Source: Tiliqua scincoides
Taxonomy: Eukaryota; Chordata; Lepidosauria; Squamata; Scincidae
Direction of reading: 5' to 3'
Assembly (NCBI RefSeq): GCF_035046505.1
Contig: NC_089822.1
Span: 111,679,307 to 111,743,306 of the forward strand
DNA: 64,000 bases
The translations under genes and the position numbers were made by a program. Positions 23,907-33,885 of the stretch are shown piece by piece. Positions within the stretch are counted from its first letter, which is position 1. Each line of letters opens with the position of its first letter. Under the pieces are notes generated by a model. It did not search any database, was not told the origin of the DNA, and saw only the letters and a list, made by a program, of their open reading frames with translations.

Positions 23907-24510
23907 TAGCCTGGGGAGGAGGGGCCAAGGGAACGGAAAATAGACAAAGACTTTCCAGGTAGCAGCAGAACATGGTTGTAGCATTAACTGTAGTAAAAAA
24001 TACACCTGTACATTGACTCAGTTCAGCCCTTGGCTCTGGCATGAGCTTTCAAGAGCAACAAGTTATAGCGAAGTCCCAGCATGGAAAGCTAAGGTCACCT
24101 GTATTTCCCCAGTTCAAGCGCATAGCAATCTTTTCAGAAAAACCTGCAACTAGAGAGAGAATTCCCCAAGCATTGCCATAACCTCTATCAACCGCCCTCC
24201 AATTCATTCCACTTTACAAACAAGCTACTAGGTTTGACTGAATCCTGTTTGTAGGTCTGAGAGGAAGGGGCAGCAATACGAAGCCTGAGCGAGCTGGGAT
24301 ATTTATGGATTATTTCTAAGTTATTTAATTTATTTCTTCCCTAAAGACAGGAAGGGTCTGGTGTTTACACTACCCCTTGACCATTATGAGCTCCCCACTC
24401 TTTTTGTTTAATTTATTTTCCCATTTATCCAGTTAGAGTGCTGAGGTACTAGTCCCAAACTTGCAATGAAGAAGAAAAAATGGTTGACATGTATATACTG
24501 GTTTCAATAC

Positions 24511-24516
24511 AATAAA
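24511..24516 (+). terminator. PSPN polyadenylation signal
   Basis: AATAAA lies about 605 bases past the PSPN stop codon. It is the first canonical signal downstream, giving a 3' UTR of about 620 nt that ends roughly 900 bp from the ALKBH7 3' end. Confidence 0.6.
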
Positions 24517-25437
24517 GACAAAGCAAGGATATATATACTGTCTCCGGGTCTGGGATTACTGTCAATTATTGAGAGAAGAGGTTCTTCAATAGTTTCAGAA
24601 TAATGATGCCCAAAGCCCAAATGGTACAAAGTGTTATGCTGTAACCAAGGCAGCTACAAGTCCTAGCCAACAACAAGTCTCTAACAGAGCATCAACAGTT
24701 CCTCTACAATTCCTAGTTCTTGTTTTAATGATGGATAGAACAATACTAATGCTAACAGGAATGCATCTTGGAACTAATGCATCTTGGTCCTGTACAAAGA
24801 TAACACAAGCACAGGTCCAGCCCACATGTATACATTCTAAGGAAGAAACTAAACTTGAGAAATCCTTGGTAATTTTTGTACAACTATTCCATCACTGCAC
24901 ATATCATGGACCATTTTTCTATTTTGCAAAGTTTGGTTGCAGCTCATAATTTCTCTGCTTGCTTTTAAGAAAGAATGAGATAGAAAAGAATAGATAGATA
25001 AATAAAAGTAAAATATATATTATGGATAACCAAATGTGAGAAGGAGCACAACTCATAAAAACAGAGAACCCATTCTGTAGCAAAGATGCTAAGATTCAAG
25101 GGCCTCTGGATTGAAAAAAATGGGAAATCTTTGGCTTTCCAGAAACTCCCAGCACATTCAATCACACAACACTGCTTCTACCTCACACTCTGATCACATC
25201 TGTGAGTCACAAAGGACCATTCTTCTCACCCCCACTTCAGTTAAGGGAGAGCACAATGCTACACTCAGCTTTGTTTCAGACAGTCTGTGTAATGGTGTAG
25301 TCTTTCAAGAAACAGGAAAAGTTAATTACAAGAGCAAGTCAGATCTATCCTGACTTTCTCCATTAAGGAACTGCTTTTCAGACTATATTAATTTTACCTT
25401 GGGCTGTTACACACACACCACAAGAAAGGCATCAAAG

Positions 25438-25443
25438 TTTTAT
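25438..25443 (-). terminator. ALKBH7 polyadenylation signal
   Basis: AATAAA on the minus strand, about 285 bases past the ALKBH7 stop codon, is the first canonical signal downstream. It gives a short 3' UTR and leaves a gap of about 0.9 kb to the convergent PSPN 3' end. Confidence 0.6.
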
Positions 25444-25724
25444 TTCCTGAAATCAGCAGTACTTGGCACAAACAGGTTCATTTCCCCAAGTCTTTGCAAG
25501 GTACCTGCCACTTCACAGATGCTAAAAAATAGCAGCCAGAATACCTCTTTAGATTTTCAACATCCTCAGACTCCTTCTAGCGCATGGAGGTGAAATTCCA
25601 TCCCTCATTCCTGACTATGGAGCAACAGGCAAGCAACTATTTCAGAAGCAGCTCCCTTCTATCAGTTAGCAGCCTCCATTCCAACTGGAGAGAAAAGTCA
25701 GAAATACAGTCCCAACCTGCATTT

Positions 25725-25860
25725 CTACGATGAATCACATGAGACAGGCAGGTTCCGGCAGATGACAGAGATCCTTCGCTCCCTGTGGATCTTCCTTCCG
25801 TCAAAGAAGGACTCCTCGTCTTTAAGGATCTCATGGGTGAATTCATAGCGGGCTGGCCCT
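25725..25860 (-). CDS. ALKBH7: ALKBH7 exon 4
   Basis: The exon begins after TTTGGGTTAAG, completes AGA (R187), and encodes [19 protein letters not shown] to the end NLPVSCDSS. It carries the third iron ligand and the RRISVICR motif. The stop is TAG at 25,727-25,725. Confidence 0.95.
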
Positions 25861-28800
25861 CTTAACCCAAAGAAGAAATTACAAACAAAATTTAAAAAAT
25901 GTTTTACTATAACCTGCAAAGAATGTTGTTTGGAGAGATACATCAAACAGGAGAGGAACACTAAGACCCACACTATCAGAAGCAGGCCTCAGCACCAGGA
26001 CTCAGATATTTCATACCTGTCTTAAAAAGGATCTCCAGTTCTCAGACACTGTCTGCAGAGGTACAACCTACAGTTACATACTCCATAAACAGCACACATC
26101 ACTTCAGGTACATGAGACTTTACAAGATATGCAACCTTTAAAATGTTAATTCTTTGCATCACATATGAAACTATCACAAATGGCTAAAGTTCAAATTTTA
26201 TCAATCAGATTATTAGTTATGACAACTAAATGGAACCTCCCCATTCAGTATGTCCCCAATAAACAACAGGGGCTGGCCATCATTTTAATTCATTCTCTAT
26301 CTGAGACTTTTCAGAGACGTTTGGCTGATTCTTATTGAAAGTTAAATACTACACTAGATGGACCTTGTTCTTATCCAGTAGGGGAAGTTCTTGTTTTCTT
26401 AGAGGTCAGAGTATAGGGTGTGTATTGTGTCTCTGGAAGCCAAGATTGGTAAGGAAATGGACTTAAGGCTAATATGCCTGACGGGGGACATGACTGAGAC
26501 ATACAAAATTATGCATGTATAAAGTGCATATTAAAGTGGATAGAGTGGATAGAGAGATGCTCTTTACACTCTCACATAACACCAGAACCAGGGGACATCC
26601 ACTAAAATTGAGTGTTGGGAGGGCTAGGACAGACAAAAGAAAATATTTCTTTACACAGTGTGTGGTCAGTCTGTGGAACTCCTTGCCACAGGATGTGGTG
26701 ATGGCATCAGGCCTGGATGCCTTTAAAAGGGGATTGGACAAGTTTCTGGAGGAAAAATCCATTATGGGTTACAAGCCATGATGTGTATGTGCAACCTCCT
26801 GATTTTAGAAATGGGCTATGTCAGAATGCCAGATGCAAGGGAGGGCACCAGGATGCAGGTCTCTTGTTATCTGGTGTGCTCCCTGGGGCATTTGGTGGGC
26901 CACTGTGAGATACAGGAAGCCGGAGTAGGTGGGCCTATGGCCTAATCCAGTGGGGCTCTTCTTTTGTTCTTATGTTCTTAGAAGAATTTCATGAAAGGAA
27001 AGGGTTATCAATGTCACTATCAGCCCTGATAGCAGCATGGACCTTCTACATAAAGAAGTAAAGTAACTCAAGTGTCAATACTAAGTGTTGGAGATAAAAA
27101 AAACAGAGAAGCCTTGTTGTCTTTATGCCCCACTTCAAAGAGTTCTCAGAGGCACATGGGTAGCCAACACTGGCAACAGGATGCTGGACCAGATAAACCC
27201 TTGGTCAGAATCAACAAGGCAATTCTCATGTTGCTTATTACTATAGGTGTTTGAATGTGGTGTTATTTATTTTACTCTGAAGAAAACCCATTGTGTTCAG
27301 TAAGGATACAAAACTATCTTACTCATGTGGAAACAAACACCTCTACTTATTACCTGAGGATATAGAGAGATCGACGCTCCAGCAACAGATTCAGCCAGTC
27401 CTGTGGATTATGTTCACCAGCAAGGCGCATCACACTAGAGGACAGCAATGAGAGGCCTGCAATGGTGCAGCCACAGAACTAACAAAGGAAATGTTCAGTT
27501 TTAAGCACACTTTGGTCTAATGCCAGGATGTCAAGTTCATCTAAGTTTCATGGAAACCGCCACCCTATAGGAGGTCTTTCAGAGCTTAAATTATGGGGAC
27601 AATAGTGTTAGGGGGACCCCCTTAATGAAATTCACAAGCCTGATCTGACTCCCCTCAGTTTCACCATATGATGCTCCTCCCTCCTAAACCCATCTCAAAA
27701 CAACCACTAAAGGGGCCAGCACAAAAGCTAATCATCTCTTCTGTAACAGGAGCTGAACCCTTTAACATCACTCAGAAAAAAAACAATGAGGAGGCAGGCA
27801 CAGGTGGGCAGGGGACAGAGAAGAAACATACATTCAAAATGAATCACCAAGTCTCCAAGATTTTGAGACAAACATCATGTACACCAGGGCCAAGCTGCTG
27901 GGCTTTAACACATTTTCCTGCAAACCAACAGTGCTTTTACAGGCCCCTATCACTAGAGGTCTCCCAGATGGCAGAGAACCTGCCTCTTTCTACACCAAAA
28001 AGGTCCAACAATTAAGGTCAATATAGACAATAAGAAGTTGGCCTACTAGAAAATCAACATCAGGTAGTCAGTCACACTATATTTCCTTATAAGAAAAAAA
28101 ATTCACAGGGCCACTAAAATGAATTAAGTTTTCATTTTACTGACATTATCAATTTCATCCACAAGGACTTGCCTAAATACATCAATCCACAGAGTTTCCC
28201 TCTGGGATCTCTCTTTCAACTTTGTCCCACTACCAGGATACTGTAAACCCAAGAGACAACCCCAGCTGCTGGAGAATGTTTTCTAACCCTTGTATGTGAG
28301 AATTATCTGCATCATTACCTTCACACTGTCTATGTGGGGCTTTATGTAGCCAGCTTTATCCAAATCCAAGACATGGACTTGAGTGAGCTGTGGCACTCCT
28401 GGGGGAAAAGCCATATCCCGAACTCTTTGCAAGATCTCATGACTCTCCTTGCTCCAGTGTGATTTTTCTGTCTCACGATACTTATGAATAGCCTGCAGGA
28501 GGTAGAAGAAATATTACAGATGGTCGAAGGAAGAAAGATAAGATGGCTATGCAAGATGGCTATGTTCATACATGCAAGTTCATCATTCAATGACAGAAGC
28601 ATTAAGTGGTGACCCACATATGCAAATAATTCTCTACAGCAGGGGTGGGAAAACTTTCAACTTCAGAGATCCTGGACTATGTTTGGACAATTCTTAAATT
28701 GCATAAAAGAGGGAATTTCAGCAGGTGCAGCTTGCAGCAGTGCCTCCTCCTCCTCGCTCAGGAAGCCCGGCACCACCTATGTGCCACCCGCCCGCAGCCT

Positions 28801-31420
28801 CCTCCACAGCGCCGGGCTCAACGCCATGGCCCAGCCGTGACCCAGCGGCTGCAGCGATCACATCTCCTCTCCACAGCACGCCCGCCGCAGACAAGCTTCA
28901 CCTGCTGAAATTCCCTATACAATTGTTAAACATCCAGGATCCCTAAAGTTGAAAGTTTGCCCACCCCTGCTCTACAGTTAGCCACCACCAGTCAGCTAAT
29001 CAGCTGAGGCCCAAAAGCCCAAAACTCCTATGCTGTCTCATTACAGGGTGTGAAGCTTTAGAATCTGTAAGTATGTGGGTGGCATTATATTCAATTATTT
29101 GACCATTTCCTCTCTTCCTTGTTACTAGGTAGGAGAAAGCCAACATACAGTGCTGCCATCAGCTTTTTGGGGTCCTGAGTCAGTCTTGCATTGGCCTCCC
29201 CTTGGCAATACCCACCAACCTTGATGCTGCATTGGGTGCTACTACTGCCATTAGTACAGATGGTTTATAGTTGACCTGGTCTGGCAGGCTCCATGACTAG
29301 TGTGGACCCTCAGCCAGTTGCCTTGCTGGCCAGCTACTGACCCCACACCTATGAACCTGTGATGAAAGGTTTTTTTTAGCTGTTGACAAAGCACACTTCA
29401 GTGGTGAGCAAAAGGCCAAAATCGCCAACTGAAAGCTGTGAGCCACCCCCAACAGACAGACAAGCCTTTTCTGACAACTATTCCTATTATGTTACTTGTG
29501 TCCCTTTGCTCTCTCAACCCCATCTCAAAGCTGGTTAACATAAGCTCAAAGCTTATGGTTAACAATGAACCATAATGTGGTTCATTGAGGACCACAATAC
29601 TGAGCAATGACTTACAGATATGAATGATGCAATCATGTATAGATCATATCACTTCATATACTGTGCTGAGAATCAAAGTCTAGCTCATAGAGGTACAGGC
29701 ACCACTCAGTGTCTCTACATTTTATCGCCGTACACTTGATAAATGGGAGTTGAAATCTGTGAACACTAAAAAAAGCTCTGAATTTGAAGTGACCTGGAAG
29801 TTCTTCCCTGTAATGTTGTTATCTGTGATGCAAGGCACCACCTGCTGTGGCAGTAACCACATGATGAAGTTGCACAAGTGAACTACCTCACACTTTTTTG
29901 TGCTTCTTCAATGCATATTCAGTGTTCATAATGCAGATTATTTCTTCATTTTACACAAGTTAGTCAGCTTTTTGCCACAGGCAAGATGGAGTAGCAATGC
30001 CAATGACTAACGGGACCTCCCACCACCATCCCTGTTCTTTCTTATATTTCTTATCTATTAAAAGCACTATACTGGATTGCGTGCCTGCTGCCGTTGTTCT
30101 GGATGAATTAACCCCAGTACAAATCTTTATATGGTACTGATTTGACAATATGCATGGTTCCAGTGGAAAGAAATGCGAATTCTGCTATATCTACTACATC
30201 CAATCCAGCATCTTCATTCCCAGCAATGGCCAGTCAGATGGCCTTTGAATACTCACAAACTTTGAACACTAACAAAGAAGGCATGTGGGCTGCAATCCTA
30301 TGCACACTTACCTGGGAGTAAGCCCCATAACCTCTAATGGGACTTCTGAATAGACATGCTTAGGACTGGGCTGTAAAGTAACAGCCCTCTCTTGTAGATA
30401 GCAACTGATATTCAGAGATACACCAAGATTCAGGGACCTGCACAGGTGGGCGCTTGGGAGCCTCACATGGCTGCAGCACTTTTCAAAAGACTCCAATGGG
30501 GAGGCTCTGCCTCACCTGCCTTCCCACCCACTGCAAGACCCTGCTAAGGTTCCATTTAGATACCATGGTTGACAGTAAGCAGAACCCTCCCTCTACCAAT
30601 TCATTTAAACCCCTTTTAAAGCAAGGTAAGCCAAGGGGTCCCTGTCACCACATCTTATTCACAGTGTGAAGAACCTTTTCTTATTTTGCCTGCCCTGGTC
30701 TACCACCCATCAATTTTCCCACAGTGAAACTTGAGTTTCGGTGTCATATAAGAGAGGAAGAAAAGGGGAGGAGGAAACCCTCAACAACTGCCTTTCTCAC
30801 TCCAGACTTAGGCTGCAATCCTGTCTGCACTTACCTGGGAGTAACCCCATGGGACTGACTGCTGAGTAGACACGCATAGGCTTGGGGTTAACCTATCCAC
30901 ACTTACCTGGGAGTAAGCCCCATTGACTAAAATGGGGCTTACTTCTGAGTAGACATGCATAGGATTGGGCTCTTACTCACTCCAAACATGGAAACTCCAG
31001 GCTTAAGGTTGACAGACTCTTCCGTGCCGCCCCTCACTGACTGGCGGCGGCGGGGGGGGGGAGCATAAAAGCCAGAGGCGCTCTTGCCTTCCCCTCCACC
31101 GACCCGCTTCCCCATTCCTACGAAGCCCCCGCCAAGAGGCGGCTCCTCAGCGGACCCACCCCGTCCCAGTGCTCGTCCTGGTACCGCCGGCGGCGCAGCT
31201 GCGGCTCCAACTCCCGAGCCAGCAGCGCCTCCTCCTCCTCGCTCAGGAAGCCCGGCACCACCGACGCGCCGCCCGCCCGCAGCCTCCTCCACAGCGCCGG
31301 GCTCGACGCCGCGGCCCAGCCTTCCCCCAGCGGCTGCGGCGGTCGCGTCTCCTCTCCGCAGCGCGCCCGCCGCAGGCCGCCGTGCCACCGCCGCACAGCG
31401 CCCGCGCAGCGGCTGTGCAT
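25725..31420 (-). CDS. ALKBH7: ALKBH7, mitochondrial Fe(II)/2-oxoglutarate dioxygenase (4 exons)
   Basis: Coding parts on the minus strand are 31,420-31,160, 28,492-28,319, 27,478-27,354 and 25,860-25,725, giving 231 aa against 221 in human. ALKBH7 is a mitochondrial AlkB-family protein known to act in programmed necrosis, fatty-acid metabolism and mitochondrial RNA demethylation. Exon 1 gives an arginine-rich N-terminus suited to mitochondrial import and the conserved [16 protein letters not shown]. The iron ligands are visible: H140 and D142 in GYIKPHIDS and H196 in YEFTHEIL. The 2-oxoglutarate-binding arginines lie in RRISVICR (216, 222). The start at 31,420 was chosen as the first ATG giving a length and N-terminus like the family's; the frame is open further upstream. 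Intron 1 contains a transposon carrying a copy of exon 1 (28,640-28,969). Confidence 0.96.
26465..26980 (+). mobile_element. CR1/L3-like LINE 3' end, in ALKBH7 intron 3
   Basis: The plus strand encodes a remnant of an ORF2 C-terminus ([48 protein letters not shown]). A 3' UTR follows, ending GGGGCTCTTC, TTTTGTTCTTATGTTCTTA. This is the characteristic terminal repeat of CR1-type elements in reptiles. It is 5'-truncated. Confidence 0.85.
27150..27240 (+). repeat. CR1/L3-like LINE 3' end fragment
   Basis: AACAGGATGCTGGACCAGAT, then CCTTGGTCAGAATCAACAAG and CTCATGTTGCTTA resemble the 3' end seen at 26.98 kb. It is old. It lies 110 bp from ALKBH7 exon 3. Confidence 0.5.
27354..27478 (-). CDS. ALKBH7: ALKBH7 exon 3
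   Basis: The exon encodes [12 protein letters not shown] through LERRSLYIL and ends with two bases of an arginine codon before GTAATA. The acceptor is TTTGTTAG. Confidence 0.94.
28319..28492 (-). CDS. ALKBH7: ALKBH7 exon 2
   Basis: The exon encodes 58 residues from [13 protein letters not shown] to HIDSVK, including the first two iron ligands. The acceptor is CTCCTGCAG and the donor GTAATG. Both ends are phase 0. Confidence 0.95.
28640..28969. mobile_element. Pack-type hAT element carrying an ALKBH7 exon-1 copy
   Basis: The element is 330 bp. Its left end CAGGGGTGGGAAAACTTTCA and the reverse complement of its right end, CAGGGGTGGGCAAACTTTCA, match over roughly 36 bp with three differences. 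The inverted similarity resumes around GGGAATTTCAGCAGGTG and AGCTTG on both sides, so the inverted ends span about 80-95 bp. Between them lies a 156-bp segment (28,735-28,890) copied from ALKBH7 exon 1. There is no transposase frame. It lies in ALKBH7 intron 1, about 150 bp upstream of exon 2. Terminal motif, TSD length and TIR style are those of the hAT superfamily. Confidence 0.92.
28735..28890 (-). pseudogene. ALKBH7: Captured fragment of ALKBH7 exon 1 inside the hAT element
   Basis: The 156 bp align without gaps to 31,220-31,375, in the same orientation. I count 17 mismatches (about 89% identity). Twelve of these are CpG changed to TpG or CpA relative to the gene. In the ALKBH7 frame the copy reads [12 protein letters not shown] and [14 protein letters not shown] with a TAG between them. 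Neither the start codon nor the splice donor of exon 1 is included. Confidence 0.93.
30290..30374. repeat. Palindromic repeat (about 85 bp)
   Basis: The unit has arms CAATCCTATGCACACTTACC and (inverted) a matching GAATAGACATGCTTAGGAC, around a core CCCATAACCTCTAATGGG. It belongs to the family counted at about 17 places in this window. Confidence 0.8.
30811..30973. repeat. Two adjacent palindromic repeat units
   Basis: Units at 30,811-30,887 and 30,888-30,973 each run from GCAATCCTGTCTGCACTTAC or ACCTATCCACACTTACCTGG to a GAGTAGACAYGCATAGG end. They lie just downstream of ALKBH7 exon 1 in intron 1. Confidence 0.8.
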
Positions 31421-31760
31421 GACCGCCTGTCCGGCTCGCGGCAGCAGGAAGCCGCTCCTGCTGCTGGTTCGCAGGGCGAGGCCACGCTGGTGCACGCGCG
31501 GAAGTCGCGCTCGCGCCTCTCCGGGCGGGGGACCGGGGCTCTTGGTGGAAGGCAGCTCAAGGGCACAGCTCTGCCTCTGCCAGAGCTTCAGGTGGCCGCA
31601 GGTGCCGGCTTGCCAGCTCCAGCTTCTGCCTGGAGGCACCGATGTGGTCCCTGCCTAAGGTCTTGTTGACTGTCGTTGACTGTGGTCCCTGCCAGCCACG
31701 TCGTGGCGGTCTCTCGCGTTGGGCACACATACACTGTACGTGGAGCTGTTTCTCAAACTG
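31030..31760 (-). promoter_or_regulatory. CpG-rich promoter region of ALKBH7
   Basis: CpG density is far above the flanks from about 31,030 to 31,700, covering exon 1 and at least 280 bp upstream of the start codon at 31,420. No TATA box is visible. This fits a housekeeping CpG-island promoter firing on the minus strand. The exact start site cannot be set from sequence. Confidence 0.7.
31160..31420 (-). CDS. ALKBH7: ALKBH7 coding exon 1
   Basis: The exon encodes residues 1-87, ending at YQDEHWDG before the donor GTGGGT. It is very CpG-rich. Its segment 31,220-31,375 is the source, or a sister copy of the source, of the fragment carried by the hAT element in intron 1. Confidence 0.92.
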
Positions 31761-32050
31761 TGGGTCCCCATTCACTTCAGTATCTTATTTTTAATCTACG
31801 AGACTTGATGCTGCTGACTGCATTTGGGGAAGTGTTACAGACTTCTACATTCTGTACATGTAAAGCAATCTGTATATGCTTTTAACAATGATAGTAAATG
31901 GGACTTACTCCTGGGTAAGATTGCAGCCTAGGATTATTAAAAATCTTCCTGCTTGATGATGTCACTTCCAGTCATGACATCACTTCCAGTGGGCCCTAAC
32001 AGATTCTCATTCTAAGTGGGTCCCGCTGCTAAATGTGTGAGAACCACTAA
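31746..32050. mobile_element. hAT-like MITE upstream of ALKBH7
   Basis: The ends are TTTCTCAAACTGTGGGTCCC and (reverse complement) AGTGGTTCTCACACATTTAG followed by GGGACCCAC. Inside are ACTTACTCCTGGGTAAG, a piece of the palindromic family, and two TGACATCACTTCC motifs. Boundaries are approximate and I found no clear TSD. Confidence 0.6.
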
Positions 32051-32248
32051 TGTAGTCTTCCTCCTCAACGAAATTCTGCAGTAAACCAGCATAGAATCGA
32101 GTTATGCTACTGCTCTTCCACCCGAGGTGCCAGGGACTTTACACTGCCTGCCTAGTTGCATTTAATGTCTTGCATACATCTGTACCTTTCATTGTGCTAC
32201 TCTTCCTGCAAATACTTTAGGATGGGAGGCAGAGGATAGTTTCAAATA

Positions 32249-32861
32249 CAGTCACGTGCTGCTTAACAACCTTCCACTTAATGACAGACCGCATATACAG
32301 CAGTGGTCAAAGCACAAAGAGGCTCTTAATGAGGGGGTCAGGTCTCCCATAGCCTGCAGCAGAGTGTGTTGTGTAAACAGAGGCTCTTAATGCAAAGAAA
32401 AGGCAATCAGTCTCCAGTAGCCTGTGCAGCCAGCTAGTGCAGGAGTATCAAACATAAGGCCCAGGGGCCGGATATGGCCCATGGAAGCTTTGTATCTGAC
32501 TCTCAGCTACTGAGCTGTGCCGAGGTGTTATGTGAAAATTGGGTTCTCCCATATCTTGAAATATGATCAAGATTTGCGTATTTTCTCTTCTGCCATTTGC
32601 AGCTAATGAGTTCCTAAGTGAGTAAAAGTGCTTATTTTTGGCCTGTTTGATGACATCACTTGTTTATGACATCACTTCCGGCATGGCATCACTTCCAGCA
32701 GACATGATGAATGCTATTTGGCCCTCTATATGAAATCAGTTTGACACCCCTGTCTGTTTACACAACACAGGCATTAGATTGGGCTGAATGTTCGTTTAAC
32801 AACCCCGTTTAACATAACGGGGATTAGAGACTGTATCCCCATCGTTAAATAAGCACACCTG
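32249..32861. mobile_element. Tigger/pogo-like element, split by a nested hAT
   Basis: The ends are CAGTCACGTGCTGCTTAACA and (reverse complement) CAGGTGTGCTTATTTAACGA, flanked by TA on both sides. The style and TA duplication suggest a Tc1/mariner-Tigger MITE. A hAT element at 32,440-32,752 interrupts it. Confidence 0.55.
32440..32752. mobile_element. hAT-like MITE nested in the Tigger-like element
   Basis: The ends are CAGGAGTATCAAACATAAGG and (reverse complement) CAGGGGTGTCAAACTGATTT, the latter a standard hAT terminus. Repeated TGACATCACTT motifs lie inside. The flanking 8-mers do not match, so the TSD has decayed. Confidence 0.65.
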
Positions 32862-33125
32862 TACGTGGCCTTTGGGTACTAGTTAGGCTCCAGTATTTAT
32901 CCAGGTCTATCTTGCTTTCGCACATTGGAAACTCTCAAAACAAGAACTTTAAAAATCCACCACCAAACAGTGGTGGATAAAACTTGTACAAAAGCACACA
33001 GGTGAACTTCTGCAATAGCTGTACCACTTAAAACTGTACTAAGACTAGGATTTGGCAAGGCTCATACAGGCATAAATAAAGTACAACAATCTGGAAAGCC
33101 CAACTATACTTCTGTAACTCTAACC

Positions 33126-33343
33126 CAGTGGTTCTCAAACTTTTTAGAGGCTACTGCCTGATTTATAAATGCCAAGGGGTATGGCTATAATGACAATTGG
33201 GCAGCAGTGCTCACCCCTCTGCCAAAGTAGCAACTTGTTTAACTCTTGATGCACACAGCCTACCTTGTCAGTTTTGCAAACCACCAAAAATTGGGTCACA
33301 ACCCACGGGTGGCGCCTGGACTCATAGAGTTCGAGAACCACTG
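33126..33343. mobile_element. hAT MITE, 218 bp
   Basis: The ends CAGTGGTTCTCAAAC and (reverse complement) CAGTGGTTCTCGAAC are near-identical. The flanks CTCTAACC (33,118-33,125) and CTCTAGCC (33,344-33,351) are a 7-of-8 target duplication. Confidence 0.85.
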
Positions 33344-33789
33344 CTCTAGCCTAAATCACAGTTTGTGTGTCCAGACCTAGGCATCTCAGGTAGAATGGCC
33401 AAACTCCACCTGGCTAGCAATCAAGCACTCAAACTTCTGAAAAACCTCATTTACGGATCTTGGGAAAGGTATTCAAAGCTTCCATGTTTTTATTCCCGCT
33501 CCAAAAGCAGATAGGTGCAGTCTATATCTCAAGAGGAAGGAAGGTTTTGCTTATGTTCATAGTGCCATGCAGGACCCTATCATATTAGTTAGGCTGAGAT
33601 GGTAGCATTCAGGACAATCCCAGGTTAGAAGTACACGATCACTATTCCCACAATAGTGGAGACCACAAATTCTTGTGGAGACCACAAATTCTTAAAATTA
33701 TTTTTATAAAGATTTTTTTTATTTTATAAAGATAAATTTTCTCCAACACTACAATTAGACACATAAGTTAACTCTTTAGAAGAGGAACA

Positions 33790-33885
33790 GCACTGTAACC
33801 TCATATTGTATTAACCTCATATTGTATTAACCTCATATTGTATTTACCAAGAGGAACAGCAGTGTAACCTCATATTGTATTTACC
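33790..33885. repeat. Short tandem repeat
   Basis: A 17-bp unit, TAACCTCATATTGTATT, occurs about three times in a row from 33,796. After AGAGGAACAGCAGTG, a second copy of the whole phrase follows to 33,885. Confidence 0.8.

Larger units (their letters stand above)
28632..28977. repeat. 8-bp target site duplication pair of the exon-carrying hAT element
   Basis: CTCTACAG occurs at 28,632-28,639 and again at 28,970-28,977, immediately outside CAGGGGTGGG and CCACCCCTG. An identical 8-bp duplication is what hAT transposition leaves. Confidence 0.92.

Noticed and set aside
28640-28969. Processed pseudogene or tandem exon duplication of ALKBH7
   Set aside because: There is no poly-A, no splice junction and only an internal part of exon 1, bounded exactly by hAT inverted ends and an 8-bp TSD.
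31169-31669. Long plus-strand open frame opposite ALKBH7 exon 1
   Set aside because: It is a shadow of GC-rich antisense sequence. The minus-strand frame is the conserved ALKBH7 one.
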